From positions 23,871 through 87,870 of the forward strand of contig JAUVYN010000006.1 of assembly GCA_030603065.1 (NCBI GenBank): a stretch of DNA of 64,000 nt, in the 5' to 3' direction. Shown here in pieces: positions 1-8,370 of the stretch. Position numbers and translations under genes: made by a program. This DNA comes from Pseudomonas sp. (lineage in GTDB: Bacteria > Pseudomonadota > Gammaproteobacteria > Pseudomonadales > Pseudomonadaceae). Position 1 is the first letter of the stretch; each line of letters begins with the position of its first letter. Under the pieces are notes generated by a model. The model searched no databases, was not told where the DNA came from, and saw only the letters and a program-made list of their open reading frames with translations.

Positions 1-642
1 GTGGCCACTGCCGGCTTTGCCAGCCTGGCAGACTGGCAAGCAATGTACAGCGCCTTCGGTCAGGGTGGTGTGACCGCATTCGTGCAGGGCGGAGCTTTCA
101 TCATTCACAACGGCCTGGGCTTGCCCGAAGTGACCGCGGCTACGCTGCTGACCGTGATGGCGGCGCTCTTCGCCGGTACCACCATGGACACAGGCCTGCG
201 CCTGCAGCGTTACATTTTCCAGGAGTGGGGCGAGATCTATAACCTCGAATGGATGAAGAAACCTCTGCCGGCCACGTTGCTGGCGGTCGGCAGCTGTCTG
301 TTGCTGGCCTTCGGTGCTGGCGGTGCGGACGGCTCGGGCGGCATGATCATCTGGCCGCTGTTCGGAACCACCAATCAGCTGCTGGCGGGCCTTACCCTGC
401 TGGTGATTACCGTGATGCTGGTGCATCTGCGTCGTCCCATGTGGTACACGCTGGCGCCGCTTTGTTTCCTGCTGGTGATGACCGTCACTGCACTGGTGTT
501 CCAGCTGCGCACCTTCTACGAGCAGGGCAACTGGTTCCTGCTGGGGCTGGATATCGTGGTGCTGATCGCGGCAATTCTGGTGGCGATGGAGTGCGCCTCT
601 GCACTCAAGCGTCACCGCGCGCAGATAGCTGCGGCTGACTGA
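1..642 (+). CDS. CstA-family carbon starvation / peptide permease, C-terminal part
   Basis: This is the last 213 residues of a multi-pass inner-membrane permease; the true start lies before the window. The segment IWPLFGTTNQLLA and the preceding FAGTTMDTGLRLQRYI stretch are typical of the CstA family, whose characterised members take up peptides or pyruvate during carbon starvation. At least four hydrophobic segments are visible, ending in a short charged tail. The stop overlaps the start of the next gene (TGATG), so the two are translationally coupled. The GTG at base 1 should not be read as the start. The family call is good; the substrate is not determined. Confidence 0.85.
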   Translation: MATAGFASLADWQAMYSAFGQGGVTAFVQGGAFIIHNGLGLPEVTAATLLTVMAALFAGTTMDTGLRLQRYIFQEWGEIYNLEWMKKPLPATLLAVGSCLLLAFGAGGADGSGGMIIWPLFGTTNQLLAGLTLLVITVMLVHLRRPMWYTLAPLCFLLVMTVTALVFQLRTFYEQGNWFLLGLDIVVLIAAILVAMECASALKRHRAQIAAAD

Positions 643-923
643 TGGCGGAGCGGGACGGAACCTCGTGGCGAGCCTGGATCGGCCAGGCCCGCTTCTTTCT
701 CGAAGAGGCCTACGGGGCTCGTTATCGGGGTGCCATCGCGCGGGCTCAGCGGGACGAGGATGATCTTTTCATGCTGTTGGTGTTCGCGGAAATGATGGGC
801 GTGCCGAACCCGGCTTCCTACTACACGCTCGAGCTGCAACCGTTGCTGCTCGAGCGCTTTCATGACTGGCATCGGCGGCAGGGGATGGAGCATTCGCCAC
901 TCGACAGCTTCCGCTGCTGCTGA
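642..923 (+). CDS. Small cory-CC-star-like protein with C-terminal Cys-Cys
   Basis: A 93-residue soluble protein with no signal peptide. It ends in Arg-Cys-Cys immediately before the stop and has a central aromatic/acidic region (RDEDDLFMLLVFAEMMGVPNP). This matches my memory of the small family called cory-CC-star, found beside CstA permeases and ArsA-like ATPases; the neighbours here agree. The terminal Cys pair invites a metal- or redox-linked role, but nothing in the sequence proves one. The start is fixed by the 1-base overlap with the upstream stop. Confidence 0.7.
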   Translation: MAERDGTSWRAWIGQARFFLEEAYGARYRGAIARAQRDEDDLFMLLVFAEMMGVPNPASYYTLELQPLLLERFHDWHRRQGMEHSPLDSFRCC

Positions 924-937
924 CTTCGGAAAACATC

Positions 938-1945
938 ATGTTCGATCTGCTTGAACGCCGCCTGGTCTGGGTGGGTGGCAAGGGTGGGGTAGGCAAGACC
1001 ACCGTATCGGCCGCGCTTGGGGTGCTGGCGGCGCGGAGGGGCAAGCGGTGCCTGATAGTTTCGACTGACCCGGCACACAGCCTTGGTGACGTGTTTGCGC
1101 GGGAGCTCGAGGACCGGCCGCGCACACTGCTGCCGAACCTGGACGCGCTGGAAATCGATCCGGACGTCGAAGTAGAGGCGCATCTCGCGCGGGTGACGGA
1201 ACAGATGCGGGGCTTCGCGGCGCCGCAGATGATGGCAGAGCTGGAACGACAGATGCAGTTGACACGGCAATCCCCCGGCACCCAGGAAGCGGCGCTGCTG
1301 GAGCGTATTGCCAGACTGGTGACAGACGCCGAATCGCCCTACGACCTGATCATCTTCGACACGGCGCCGACTGGCCACACACTGAGGTTGCTGACCCTGC
1401 CCGAGGCAATGGCGGTCTGGACCGAGGGCCTGCTCAGTCATAACCGCAAATCCGAACAGCTCGGCAAAGTACTGCAGCACCTTACCCCACGCAGCGGACG
1501 CGAACTGGCGACACCCTTCGATGACCCAGCAGAAGACGGCCTGTCGAACCTGGACCGCCGGACCAGGGATGTTGCCCGCACCCTGCTGGATCGCAAACGG
1601 CTTTTCCATCAGGCCAGGCGACAGTTGGAGGATCCGGCGGTAAGCGGGTTCCTGTTCGTACTGACGCCCGAGCGCCTGCCCATTCTGGAGACGGCTCGCG
1701 CCGTGGCGACCCTTGCCGAGGTGAAGATTCCGGTGACTGCTGCGCTAGTCAACCGGGTTATTCCGGAAGAGGCCGACGGCGAGTTTCTGCAGCGCCGGCG
1801 GGTTCAGGAAGCTACCTATCTGCAGCGCATCGATGAGGAGCTTGGCCAGCTACCAAGGCCAAGACTGCCCTGGCTGGATACCGACGTGCAGGGTATCGAG
1901 GTTCTCGAACAGCTTGCCGAGCGACTCGAGGTGGCGGGCTTCTAG
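938..1945 (+). CDS. ArsA/Get3-family ATPase
   Basis: A 335-residue P-loop ATPase of the ArsA/GET3 class. The deviant Walker A GGKGGVGKTT is at residues 13-22, and the switch-like STDPAHSLGDVF and FDTAPTGHTLRLL motifs follow in the family order. It is a single-domain protein, about half the length of duplicated arsenite-pump ArsA. No ArsB or ArsD is nearby, so an arsenite role is unlikely; the neighbours (CstA-type permease and the Cys-Cys protein) suggest a membrane-protein or cofactor handling partner. It starts 15 bases after the small gene, in the same operon. Confidence 0.85.
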   Translation: MFDLLERRLVWVGGKGGVGKTTVSAALGVLAARRGKRCLIVSTDPAHSLGDVFARELEDRPRTLLPNLDALEIDPDVEVEAHLARVTEQMRGFAAPQMMAELERQMQLTRQSPGTQEAALLERIARLVTDAESPYDLIIFDTAPTGHTLRLLTLPEAMAVWTEGLLSHNRKSEQLGKVLQHLTPRSGRELATPFDDPAEDGLSNLDRRTRDVARTLLDRKRLFHQARRQLEDPAVSGFLFVLTPERLPILETARAVATLAEVKIPVTAALVNRVIPEEADGEFLQRRRVQEATYLQRIDEELGQLPRPRLPWLDTDVQGIEVLEQLAERLEVAGF

Positions 1946-2631
1946 CTGGCCGGTTGGGCTTTCAACGCGCACAGCAACAGGTCGACTGCGGACTCGACGC
2001 GCCTGCGTTTTTCGGCCTCATCGGGGAGCGCACGGCCATTCATCAACAATCCGTTGACCATGCTGCCTTTCCACATACCGATCAACTGCTCGGCGCGCTC
2101 TTCGGGTCGATCCACCTTTAGCTGTCCGAGTCGCTGCGCCTGTTCCAGGTACTCTGCGGCGCGACGAATGAATGCAATCGGGCCGGTGCGGTAGATCAGT
2201 TCGCCGTGGGCGGGATGGCGCGCACCATGGGCGATGACGGTTCGCATAATGCGCACGCCCTGGTCCCCGGCCAGAAAATCAAGCAGCTGCATGCCTAGGG
2301 CCACCAACTGCGCCCTGACTCCCTGGGCATCGCCGGGATCGTTCGGCGCCTGCCCGGCGATCTGTTGATAGAGTCGTTCGAGCACCGCCTCCAGCAATGC
2401 ATCGGCATTGCTGAAATGCCGGTAGATGGTGCCTTTGGAGACTCCGGCACGCCGGGCTGTGCCTTCGATAGTGAAATGCAGGTCCCCTTCGGCGAAGCTC
2501 TCCAGTACTGCATCCAGAATGCGCTCCAGTTTCTGCGGGTCGACTGGCCGGCCGGGAAGTGCGTTGCTCATGGCATGATCCGGTGGAGTAATTGATGCAT
2601 TTTCATTCAGCGTCTGGATGATGTCACTCAT
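1942..2631 (-). CDS. TetR/AcrR-family transcriptional regulator
   Basis: A 229-residue regulator (209 if translation starts at the internal ATG at 2571). The N-terminal helix-turn-helix reads TARRAGVSKGTIYRHFSNADALLEAV, the classical TetR signature, followed by a variable helical ligand-binding domain. It is divergent from the RND efflux pair starting at 2693, so it is probably the local repressor of that pump and of itself. It is convergent with the ArsA-like gene, their ends overlapping by four bases. No clear ribosome site distinguishes the two possible starts. Confidence 0.88.
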   Translation of the reverse strand: MSDIIQTLNENASITPPDHAMSNALPGRPVDPQKLERILDAVLESFAEGDLHFTIEGTARRAGVSKGTIYRHFSNADALLEAVLERLYQQIAGQAPNDPGDAQGVRAQLVALGMQLLDFLAGDQGVRIMRTVIAHGARHPAHGELIYRTGPIAFIRRAAEYLEQAQRLGQLKVDRPEERAEQLIGMWKGSMVNGLLMNGRALPDEAEKRRRVESAVDLLLCALKAQPAS

Positions 2632-2655
2632 GGAGATTTACGAGACGCCTGCGTT

Positions 2656-2683
2656 CTGTAATTATGACTGAAAAACAATACAG
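2656..2683. promoter_or_regulatory. Candidate TetR operator in the divergent gap
   Basis: The 61-base gap between the TetR gene and the efflux adaptor gene has an imperfect inverted repeat, CTGTA at 2656-2660 and TACAG at 2679-2683, with an AT-rich centre. Its size (28 bp) and place fit a TetR-family operator that would cover both promoters. This rests on symmetry and position only. Confidence 0.3.
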
Positions 2684-2692
2684 GTCACCCCG

Positions 2693-3751
2693 ATGCATGC
2701 GTTTCGTCTCTACTTGCTGGTAGCGTTAGTCAGCCTGACCGCCTGTGGGCCCGAAGTAGACCCTCATGCCGAGGGCGATTCTCCAGCCCGTGTCCGGGCT
2801 GCAATGGTACAGCCTGCAGAGGGGCTGGCCTGGTCGCTCAGCGGAACCGTCCAGTCGCGCAACGAGGCAGCGCTGGGCTTTCGCCTGGCTGGTCAGATCA
2901 CCGAACGGAGGGTAAGTGCCGGCGAGCGAGTCGAGGCCGGGCAACTGCTGGTCGCGCTCGACCCGCGTGACGTGGCCCAGCAGCAGCTGGCAGCCCAGGC
3001 CAGTCTGGCCTCTGCTCGTGTCCAGGCGGAAAACGCCGAGGCAACGCGCCGGCGACTGGAGATGTTACGTTCGCAGCAACTGGTCCCGGCGCAGGCCTAC
3101 GAGGATGCGCAGGCCGCGTCCAGAGCGGCCGCCGAAGCGGTACGTGCTGCCGAAGCGACACTTGCCCAGGCGGTCAGTGCCAGCGATTACGCGCAGCTCA
3201 AGGCGCCCGCCAGCGGTGTCATCGTCGCTACCAGTGCCGAGGTCGGTCAGGTGATCAATGCTGGTCAGCCAGTATTGCGGCTTGCCTACGACGGCCCTCG
3301 CGAGGTGGAAGTTCAGGTGCCGGAATTGCGGCGTGGCAGTTTGCCGAAGGTTGCCGAGGCGCGGCTGTTCGGTACCGACAGGTCTGCGCCGGCACAGCTG
3401 CGCGAGCTATCTGGCGCGGCCGATCCGCTCACCCGCACCTGGCGCGCCCGCTACACCCTTGAGGATGACCCGGAGAACTGGCCGCTCGGCCAGAGTCTGG
3501 TTCTGAATCTGCAGGACAGCACCGAGACCCATGCACTCCAGCGTCTGCCACTGGGCGCATTGCTGGACAAGGGGGACAGGATGACTGTCTGGGAGATCCG
3601 CGATGGCCGCGTACAGGCCCAGCCGGTTGAGCTGGTTCGGGTCGATAGCGAATATGCTTTCGTTCGCAGCGATCTGCCGCAGGGCGCAATGGTGGTCGCC
3701 CTCGGTGCACATCTGCTGGAACCCGGTCAGGCGGTGGAGATCATCCCATGA
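2693..3751 (+). CDS. RND efflux periplasmic adaptor (MFP) lipoprotein
   Basis: A 352-residue membrane-fusion protein that would link the inner-membrane pump encoded next to an outer-membrane channel. The N-terminus has a lipoprotein signal with the lipobox LTAC (Cys at about residue 18). The lipoyl half-motifs lie on each side of a helical hairpin rich in Ala, Gln and Glu (about residues 95-155), the usual HlyD/AcrA layout. It overlaps the permease start by four bases (ATGA). No outer-membrane factor is in this operon, so a shared TolC-type channel is expected. Confidence 0.88.
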   Translation: MHAFRLYLLVALVSLTACGPEVDPHAEGDSPARVRAAMVQPAEGLAWSLSGTVQSRNEAALGFRLAGQITERRVSAGERVEAGQLLVALDPRDVAQQQLAAQASLASARVQAENAEATRRRLEMLRSQQLVPAQAYEDAQAASRAAAEAVRAAEATLAQAVSASDYAQLKAPASGVIVATSAEVGQVINAGQPVLRLAYDGPREVEVQVPELRRGSLPKVAEARLFGTDRSAPAQLRELSGAADPLTRTWRARYTLEDDPENWPLGQSLVLNLQDSTETHALQRLPLGALLDKGDRMTVWEIRDGRVQAQPVELVRVDSEYAFVRSDLPQGAMVVALGAHLLEPGQAVEIIP

Positions 3752-6700
3752 AGGCCGGTGGCGGACGCTCGTTCAACGTTTCCGCCCTGGCAGTAGAGGA
3801 ACGCTCGGTAACGCTGTTCTTTCTCCTGCTGATCGGGCTGGCCGGGCTCTACGCATTTCTCTCGCTGGGCCGGGCGGAGGACCCGGTCTTCGCGGTGCGC
3901 TCGACCATCGTCACCGCAGCCTGGCCCGGAGCGACTGCCGAGCAGATGCAGGAGCAGGTGGCCGATCGGCTGGAGAAGCGACTGCAGGAGGTGGCCTATT
4001 TTGACAAGATTCAGACCACCGCGCGTCCCGGCCGTCTGGACATGTTGATCACTTTCGAGGATTACACGCCCTCTGCCGTACTGCCGCAGCTGTACTATGA
4101 AATCCGCAAGCGGATGCAGGACGAGGCGGCGCTGTTGCCGCCGGGCGTACAGGGCCCCTTCGTCAATGATGACTTTGGCGACGTTTATTTCTCTCTGTAC
4201 GCGCTTACCGCGCCCGGCCTGCCGCCCCGGCAACTGGTTCGTCAGGCCGAAACCCTGCGTGATGCCTTTACGCGCGTCGAAGGGGTGCAGAAGGTCCGCA
4301 TCATCGGAGAGCGGCCCGAGCGCCTCTTCGTTGACCTCGATTTGCAGCGGCTGGCGCAGTTGGGCATCGGGCTGGAGCAGATAGCCGACGCGCTGGAAGC
4401 ACACAATCGGCTGCTGCCAGCGGGGCTGATCGAGACCAGCGGCCCGCGCATGTACTGGCGGCTGGACGCTGACCTGGCCGACCCCGAGGCGGTGGCCGAC
4501 GTCCCGCTGCGCATCGGAGAACAGTTGATCCGTCTGGGTGATCTGGCCCGTATCGAGCGCGGCTACGAAGACCCTCCGGGGTATCTGCTGCGCGCCTTCA
4601 CCGACGATGCGGTGATGCTCGGCATTGTTCTGCGTAGCGGAGTGAATGCGCTGGACGTCGGGGCAGAGCTGGCTGATACCTATGTTCGGCTGCAGGCGGA
4701 GCTTCCGCTTGGTATGTCCCTGCGCCAGGTAACCAACCAGCGCGAAGCGATCACTCGCGCGGTGGATCTGTTCCAGTACAAGTTTCTGCTGGCGGTACTG
4801 GTCGTCATGCTGGTGAGCTTTGCCAGCCTCGGATTGCGTCCGGGGCTGATCGTGGGCATCGCCGTTCCTCTTACCCTAGGCATCACCTTTCTGCTGATGC
4901 TGATGCGCGGCATCAACCTCGACCGGATAACCCTGGGCGCATTGATCATCGCCCTCGGGCTTCTGGTCGACGATGCAATCATCGCCATCGAAATGATGCT
5001 GGTGAAGATGGAGGAGGGCTGGGATCGCCTTAGTGCTGCGGCCCACGCCTGGACTGCCACGGCGGCGCCCATGCTCTCGGGCACACTTGTCACCATCATC
5101 GGGTTCGTGCCGATCGGCTTCGCCCGCTCGGGTGTCGGCGAGTACACGGGGAACATTTTCTGGGTGGTAGCCTTCGCTCTACTCGCGTCCTGGCTGGTTG
5201 CGGTCATCTTTACGCCGTATCTGGGCGTACTTCTGCTCAAGGATCCCAAACCCCACGCGATAACGGAGACTCAGGGGCATTACCAGACGCCGGGCTACCA
5301 GCGCTTTCGGCGGCTGATTCAGGGTTGTGTAACCTATCGAAAGTCCCTGGTTGCGGGCACGGTCGGTCTGTTTCTGCTGGCGGTGATAGGAATGGTCGGA
5401 CCGGTGCAAAAGCAGTTCTTCCCGTCGTCCGATCGCCCGGAGGTGCTGGTCGATATCTTCATGCCCGAGGGCAGCAGTCTGGCTGCCACCGACCGGGTGG
5501 CCCGGCGGGTCGAGGCATTGCTCGCTAAGCAGCCGGAGGTCGTCTCGCTGGCGGCCTACCTTGGTGCAGGGGCGCCACGGTTCTTCATTTCGCTCAATCC
5601 CGAGCAGGCGAATCCGGCATTCGCCAAGGTGGTGGCGATCGCCGAAGATGCGGCGGGCCGCGATCGCCTGATGCAGCTGCTGCGGGAGGAGGTTGCGGCG
5701 GGCGCGTTCCCGGAGGCGCGAGTCCGCATTCATCGATTGCTCTTCGGACCACCAGTGGCCTGGCCAATCACCTTCCGGGTGCTGGGGCCGGATCCAGCGG
5801 TCATTCGTCCGATCGCGGCAGAAGTTCTGGAGACTGTGCAGGCCAATCGGCATGTGGTTGGCGCGCACCTGGACTGGGGAGATCGGGTGCCCGCAGCCCA
5901 TCTGGTTCTCGACAAGGACCGGCTTCGCGCAATGGGGCTGACCCCCCGCGAACTGGCCAGCCAGCTCCAGGTGCAGTGGGGCGGGGCGGTGGCCACTTTC
6001 CTCAGGGAAGACAGTCGCAGTGTGCCGCTGTTGCTGCGGGGCGAAAACCTGCAACTTACCGGGTTCGAGGATCTGCCGGTGCGTACCGCTGACGGGCGAA
6101 GTATTCCGCTCTCCCAGGCCGGGCTGATCGAACTGCGCAGCGAGGATCCGGTGCTCAAGCGATATAATCGCGAGCCCTACATTTCGGTCCAGGCGGACGT
6201 AACGGGCGCACAACCACCAGACGTAACCTGGGCGCTTTGGTCAGAGCTTGAAGCGCTGCGCGACCGCCTGCCGCCTGGCTACCACCTGGAGATCGGTGGA
6301 ACCGTCGAGCAGTCGGCGAAGGGGCAGGCGTCCATTCGCAAGGTACAGCCGGTAATGCTGGCGTTGATGCTCGTTGTCATCATGTTGCAGATGCGTAGCT
6401 TCTCCGGCACTTTCATGGTGCTGGCAACTGCGCCGCTGGGCGTCATCGGCGCTGCGCTGGCGCTACTGCTCGGCAATCAGCCGTTCGGCTTCGTCGCCTT
6501 GTTGGGACTGACCGGGCTGGCGGGAATCCTCATGCGGAACACGCTGATCCTGACCAAACAGATTGACGACAATCTTGCTGCGGGCATGTTGCCGGCCGAG
6601 GCTCTGGTGGAAGCGACGGTCCAGCGTACCCGTCCTGTGCTGTTGACTGCGGTGGCGGCAGCGTTAGCGTTCGTGCCGCTGACCTTCGATGCCTTCTGGG

Positions 6701-6813
6701 GGCCTATGGCCTACGTACTGATCGGCGGCACACTGGTCGGAACGCTGATTACACTGCTGTTCCTGCCGGCACTATATGCGCTCTGGTTCAGGATAAGACT
6801 CACGCAAGCCTGA
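3748..6813 (+). CDS. RND (HAE1-type) multidrug efflux permease
   Basis: A 1021-residue inner-membrane proton-driven exporter with the duplicated RND layout: TM1 near the N-terminus, a large periplasmic domain, a TM2-TM6 block with the ALGLLVDDAI proton-relay motif, a second periplasmic domain and a final TM block ending near LIGGTLVGTLITLLFLPALYALWF. Length and motifs fit the hydrophobe/amphiphile family rather than heavy-metal RND. It forms a two-gene operon with the adaptor upstream, probably under the TetR regulator. The drug or solvent substrate cannot be read from sequence. Confidence 0.9.
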   Translation: MKAGGGRSFNVSALAVEERSVTLFFLLLIGLAGLYAFLSLGRAEDPVFAVRSTIVTAAWPGATAEQMQEQVADRLEKRLQEVAYFDKIQTTARPGRLDMLITFEDYTPSAVLPQLYYEIRKRMQDEAALLPPGVQGPFVNDDFGDVYFSLYALTAPGLPPRQLVRQAETLRDAFTRVEGVQKVRIIGERPERLFVDLDLQRLAQLGIGLEQIADALEAHNRLLPAGLIETSGPRMYWRLDADLADPEAVADVPLRIGEQLIRLGDLARIERGYEDPPGYLLRAFTDDAVMLGIVLRSGVNALDVGAELADTYVRLQAELPLGMSLRQVTNQREAITRAVDLFQYKFLLAVLVVMLVSFASLGLRPGLIVGIAVPLTLGITFLLMLMRGINLDRITLGALIIALGLLVDDAIIAIEMMLVKMEEGWDRLSAAAHAWTATAAPMLSGTLVTIIGFVPIGFARSGVGEYTGNIFWVVAFALLASWLVAVIFTPYLGVLLLKDPKPHAITETQGHYQTPGYQRFRRLIQGCVTYRKSLVAGTVGLFLLAVIGMVGPVQKQFFPSSDRPEVLVDIFMPEGSSLAATDRVARRVEALLAKQPEVVSLAAYLGAGAPRFFISLNPEQANPAFAKVVAIAEDAAGRDRLMQLLREEVAAGAFPEARVRIHRLLFGPPVAWPITFRVLGPDPAVIRPIAAEVLETVQANRHVVGAHLDWGDRVPAAHLVLDKDRLRAMGLTPRELASQLQVQWGGAVATFLREDSRSVPLLLRGENLQLTGFEDLPVRTADGRSIPLSQAGLIELRSEDPVLKRYNREPYISVQADVTGAQPPDVTWALWSELEALRDRLPPGYHLEIGGTVEQSAKGQASIRKVQPVMLALMLVVIMLQMRSFSGTFMVLATAPLGVIGAALALLLGNQPFGFVALLGLTGLAGILMRNTLILTKQIDDNLAAGMLPAEALVEATVQRTRPVLLTAVAAALAFVPLTFDAFWGPMAYVLIGGTLVGTLITLLFLPALYALWFRIRLTQA

Positions 6814-6821
6814 GCGCTCCT

Positions 6822-7247
6822 CTAGATGCCGTGCCGGCTGAGCAGGTTGTCCACCTGGCCGGCACTGGCCGGTTCGGTAACGGTTTCCAGCAGTTCGCCG
6901 GCAGCGTTCAGAAGGCTGATATCACCATCGCTGGTGCCGTGCCGGTCGGCAAATGATCGGCCATCTGGCTGACCCAGGTGCGCTATGCGAAACGCCGCCC
7001 TTTCGGCGTAGTCGTTCTGAATCGGCTTGAGGATCTCGAGCACCTGCGCGCCGCCCAGGTAGTTGACGTCACGAGTAAGAACCAGCACTGGCTGTCCCTG
7101 GCCGATCACCGTTAGATCAGTGGAAATGCCGGCACGGGGAAGCTGCGTCCAGGCGATAGCTACCATGGCGAGGATGAGCGCGATCACGAAGGTCAGCATG
7201 ACCGGAGTAGGAATGCCCTTGCGAGCCGGGGTGGGGTTATCGCTCAT
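6822..7247 (-). CDS. Membrane-anchored protein of unknown function, thioredoxin-like fold possible
   Basis: A 141-residue protein with a short polar N-terminus, one transmembrane helix (about residues 17-35) and a periplasmic domain. The domain has alternating strands and helices (QPVLVLTRDV, AAFRIAHLGQ, GDISLLNAAGELLETV) that could adopt a thioredoxin-like fold, but it has no CxxC pair and so no obvious redox centre. I do not recognise a named family. It converges on the RND operon and stands alone. Confidence 0.55.
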   Translation of the reverse strand: MSDNPTPARKGIPTPVMLTFVIALILAMVAIAWTQLPRAGISTDLTVIGQGQPVLVLTRDVNYLGGAQVLEILKPIQNDYAERAAFRIAHLGQPDGRSFADRHGTSDGDISLLNAAGELLETVTEPASAGQVDNLLSRHGI

Positions 7248-7422
7248 GGTGTCCTCTCAGTGTGCGGGGCGCCATAGTATAACCCAGCACGTTTGCATTC
7301 TCGCCGACGGCACCGGCCGCGCCCGCCCGAAATGGTAACTCGAGACGAATCGCCCCTTGCTGCCGGGGCTGCACAGGGCTTCAAAATGTCTCTTGTCATT
7401 TTCTGCTCTGTGAAATAGAGTG

Positions 7423-7441
7423 CTTTGTAATAACAACAAAG
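7423..7441. promoter_or_regulatory. Candidate operator upstream of the membrane protein/regulator pair
   Basis: A perfect 6-bp inverted repeat, CTTTGT and ACAAAG separated by 7 bases, ends 12 bases before the start at 7454 in an AT-rich stretch. The second gene of the operon encodes a small winged-helix regulator, so an autoregulatory site is plausible. There is no further support. Confidence 0.3.
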
Positions 7442-7453
7442 AGTGATTCGATC

Positions 7454-8002
7454 ATGCCACCTTCCGCTGAAGAGGCCGCTCTGGCCCTGCGAGAAATCGC
7501 CGCTATTCGCGAGCGCGCTGCGGGTTTTCAGGACTACCGTGCCGAGAGCAGCCAATTGCTCGTCTGGGGCTGCGCTTACATCATCGGCTTCACGCTGTCC
7601 GCCCTGTTTCCCCAGTATCTGTTACTGGTCTGGCTGCCGGTAGTGGCAGCAGCATTGGGGGGCGGTGCCCTGGTGGCCCGTCGCAGCTCCAGGGCGGTAC
7701 CCGGTATCGCCTGGCGTTATCTTGCCCTGATCGGCAGCATCATCCTCTTCTGTGTCCTCATCCATTGGGTCGTCTGGCCGATCTCGCCAGAGCAGGGCGG
7801 CATGATCGCGCCGCTGCTGATCGGCACATTGTTTCTTCTTCGTGGCGTCATGCTGCGTCCGCGCTATCTGGTTATCGGGGGTGGGCTGATCGGCGTGAGC
7901 CTTCTGGGCTACCACCTGTTCCACGCGATCTTCTGGTGGTGGATGGCGTTCGCCTTTGGCGGTGGGGTGCTGCTTAGCGGCTGCTGGCTAAGGAGATTCT
8001 GA
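7454..8002 (+). CDS. Multi-pass membrane protein paired with a winged-helix regulator
   Basis: A 182-residue integral membrane protein. After an amphipathic N-terminal helix (about residues 1-30), five or six hydrophobic segments follow, ending in the aromatic run FHAIFWWWMAFAFGGGVLL. The stop overlaps the ATG of the next gene (8002), which encodes a small winged-helix DNA-binding protein; such pairs suggest membrane-linked control of that regulator or co-regulation. No catalytic motif is visible and the substrate is unknown. Confidence 0.65.
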   Translation: MPPSAEEAALALREIAAIRERAAGFQDYRAESSQLLVWGCAYIIGFTLSALFPQYLLLVWLPVVAAALGGGALVARRSSRAVPGIAWRYLALIGSIILFCVLIHWVVWPISPEQGGMIAPLLIGTLFLLRGVMLRPRYLVIGGGLIGVSLLGYHLFHAIFWWWMAFAFGGGVLLSGCWLRRF

Positions 8003-8328
8003 TGCAGGCGCCCAATGAGATCATTCACCAGCCGGTGCGCCTTAGGATAATGGCCGCCCTGAACACGCTCGGTGCCGGCGAATGGCTGGAATTCGTGGCC
8101 CTGCGGGCCATCATCGATACCACCGACGGTAATCTCGGTGCGCATCTGACTACGCTCGAAAACGCCCAGTATGTACGTATCAAGAAGGATTTTCAGGGGC
8201 GACGGCCGCGCACACGGGTGGCCGTTACGCCCAAGGGGCGTGAGGCCTTCGCCAGTTATGTCGCTGCCTTGCACGCGATCATAGCACCCGCCATGCAGGA
8301 TTCGGAGCCGCCCGGTTCCGACGATTGA
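8002..8328 (+). CDS. Small winged-helix (MarR/ArsR-like) transcriptional regulator
   Basis: A 108-residue protein made almost entirely of a winged-helix DNA-binding domain: helices around RLRIMAALNTL and WLEFVALRAII, recognition helix around NLGAHLTTLENAQYV, and a wing with KKDFQGRRPRTRVAVTPKGREAF. This is the form of stand-alone winged-helix regulators that respond to a membrane partner or small ligand. It overlaps the membrane protein gene by one base and probably binds near 7423-7441. Confidence 0.75.
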   Translation: MQAPNEIIHQPVRLRIMAALNTLGAGEWLEFVALRAIIDTTDGNLGAHLTTLENAQYVRIKKDFQGRRPRTRVAVTPKGREAFASYVAALHAIIAPAMQDSEPPGSDD

Positions 8329-8370
8329 TTTCACATCAAGTCCCGATAACAAAAGTCACAAGGGGTCATC

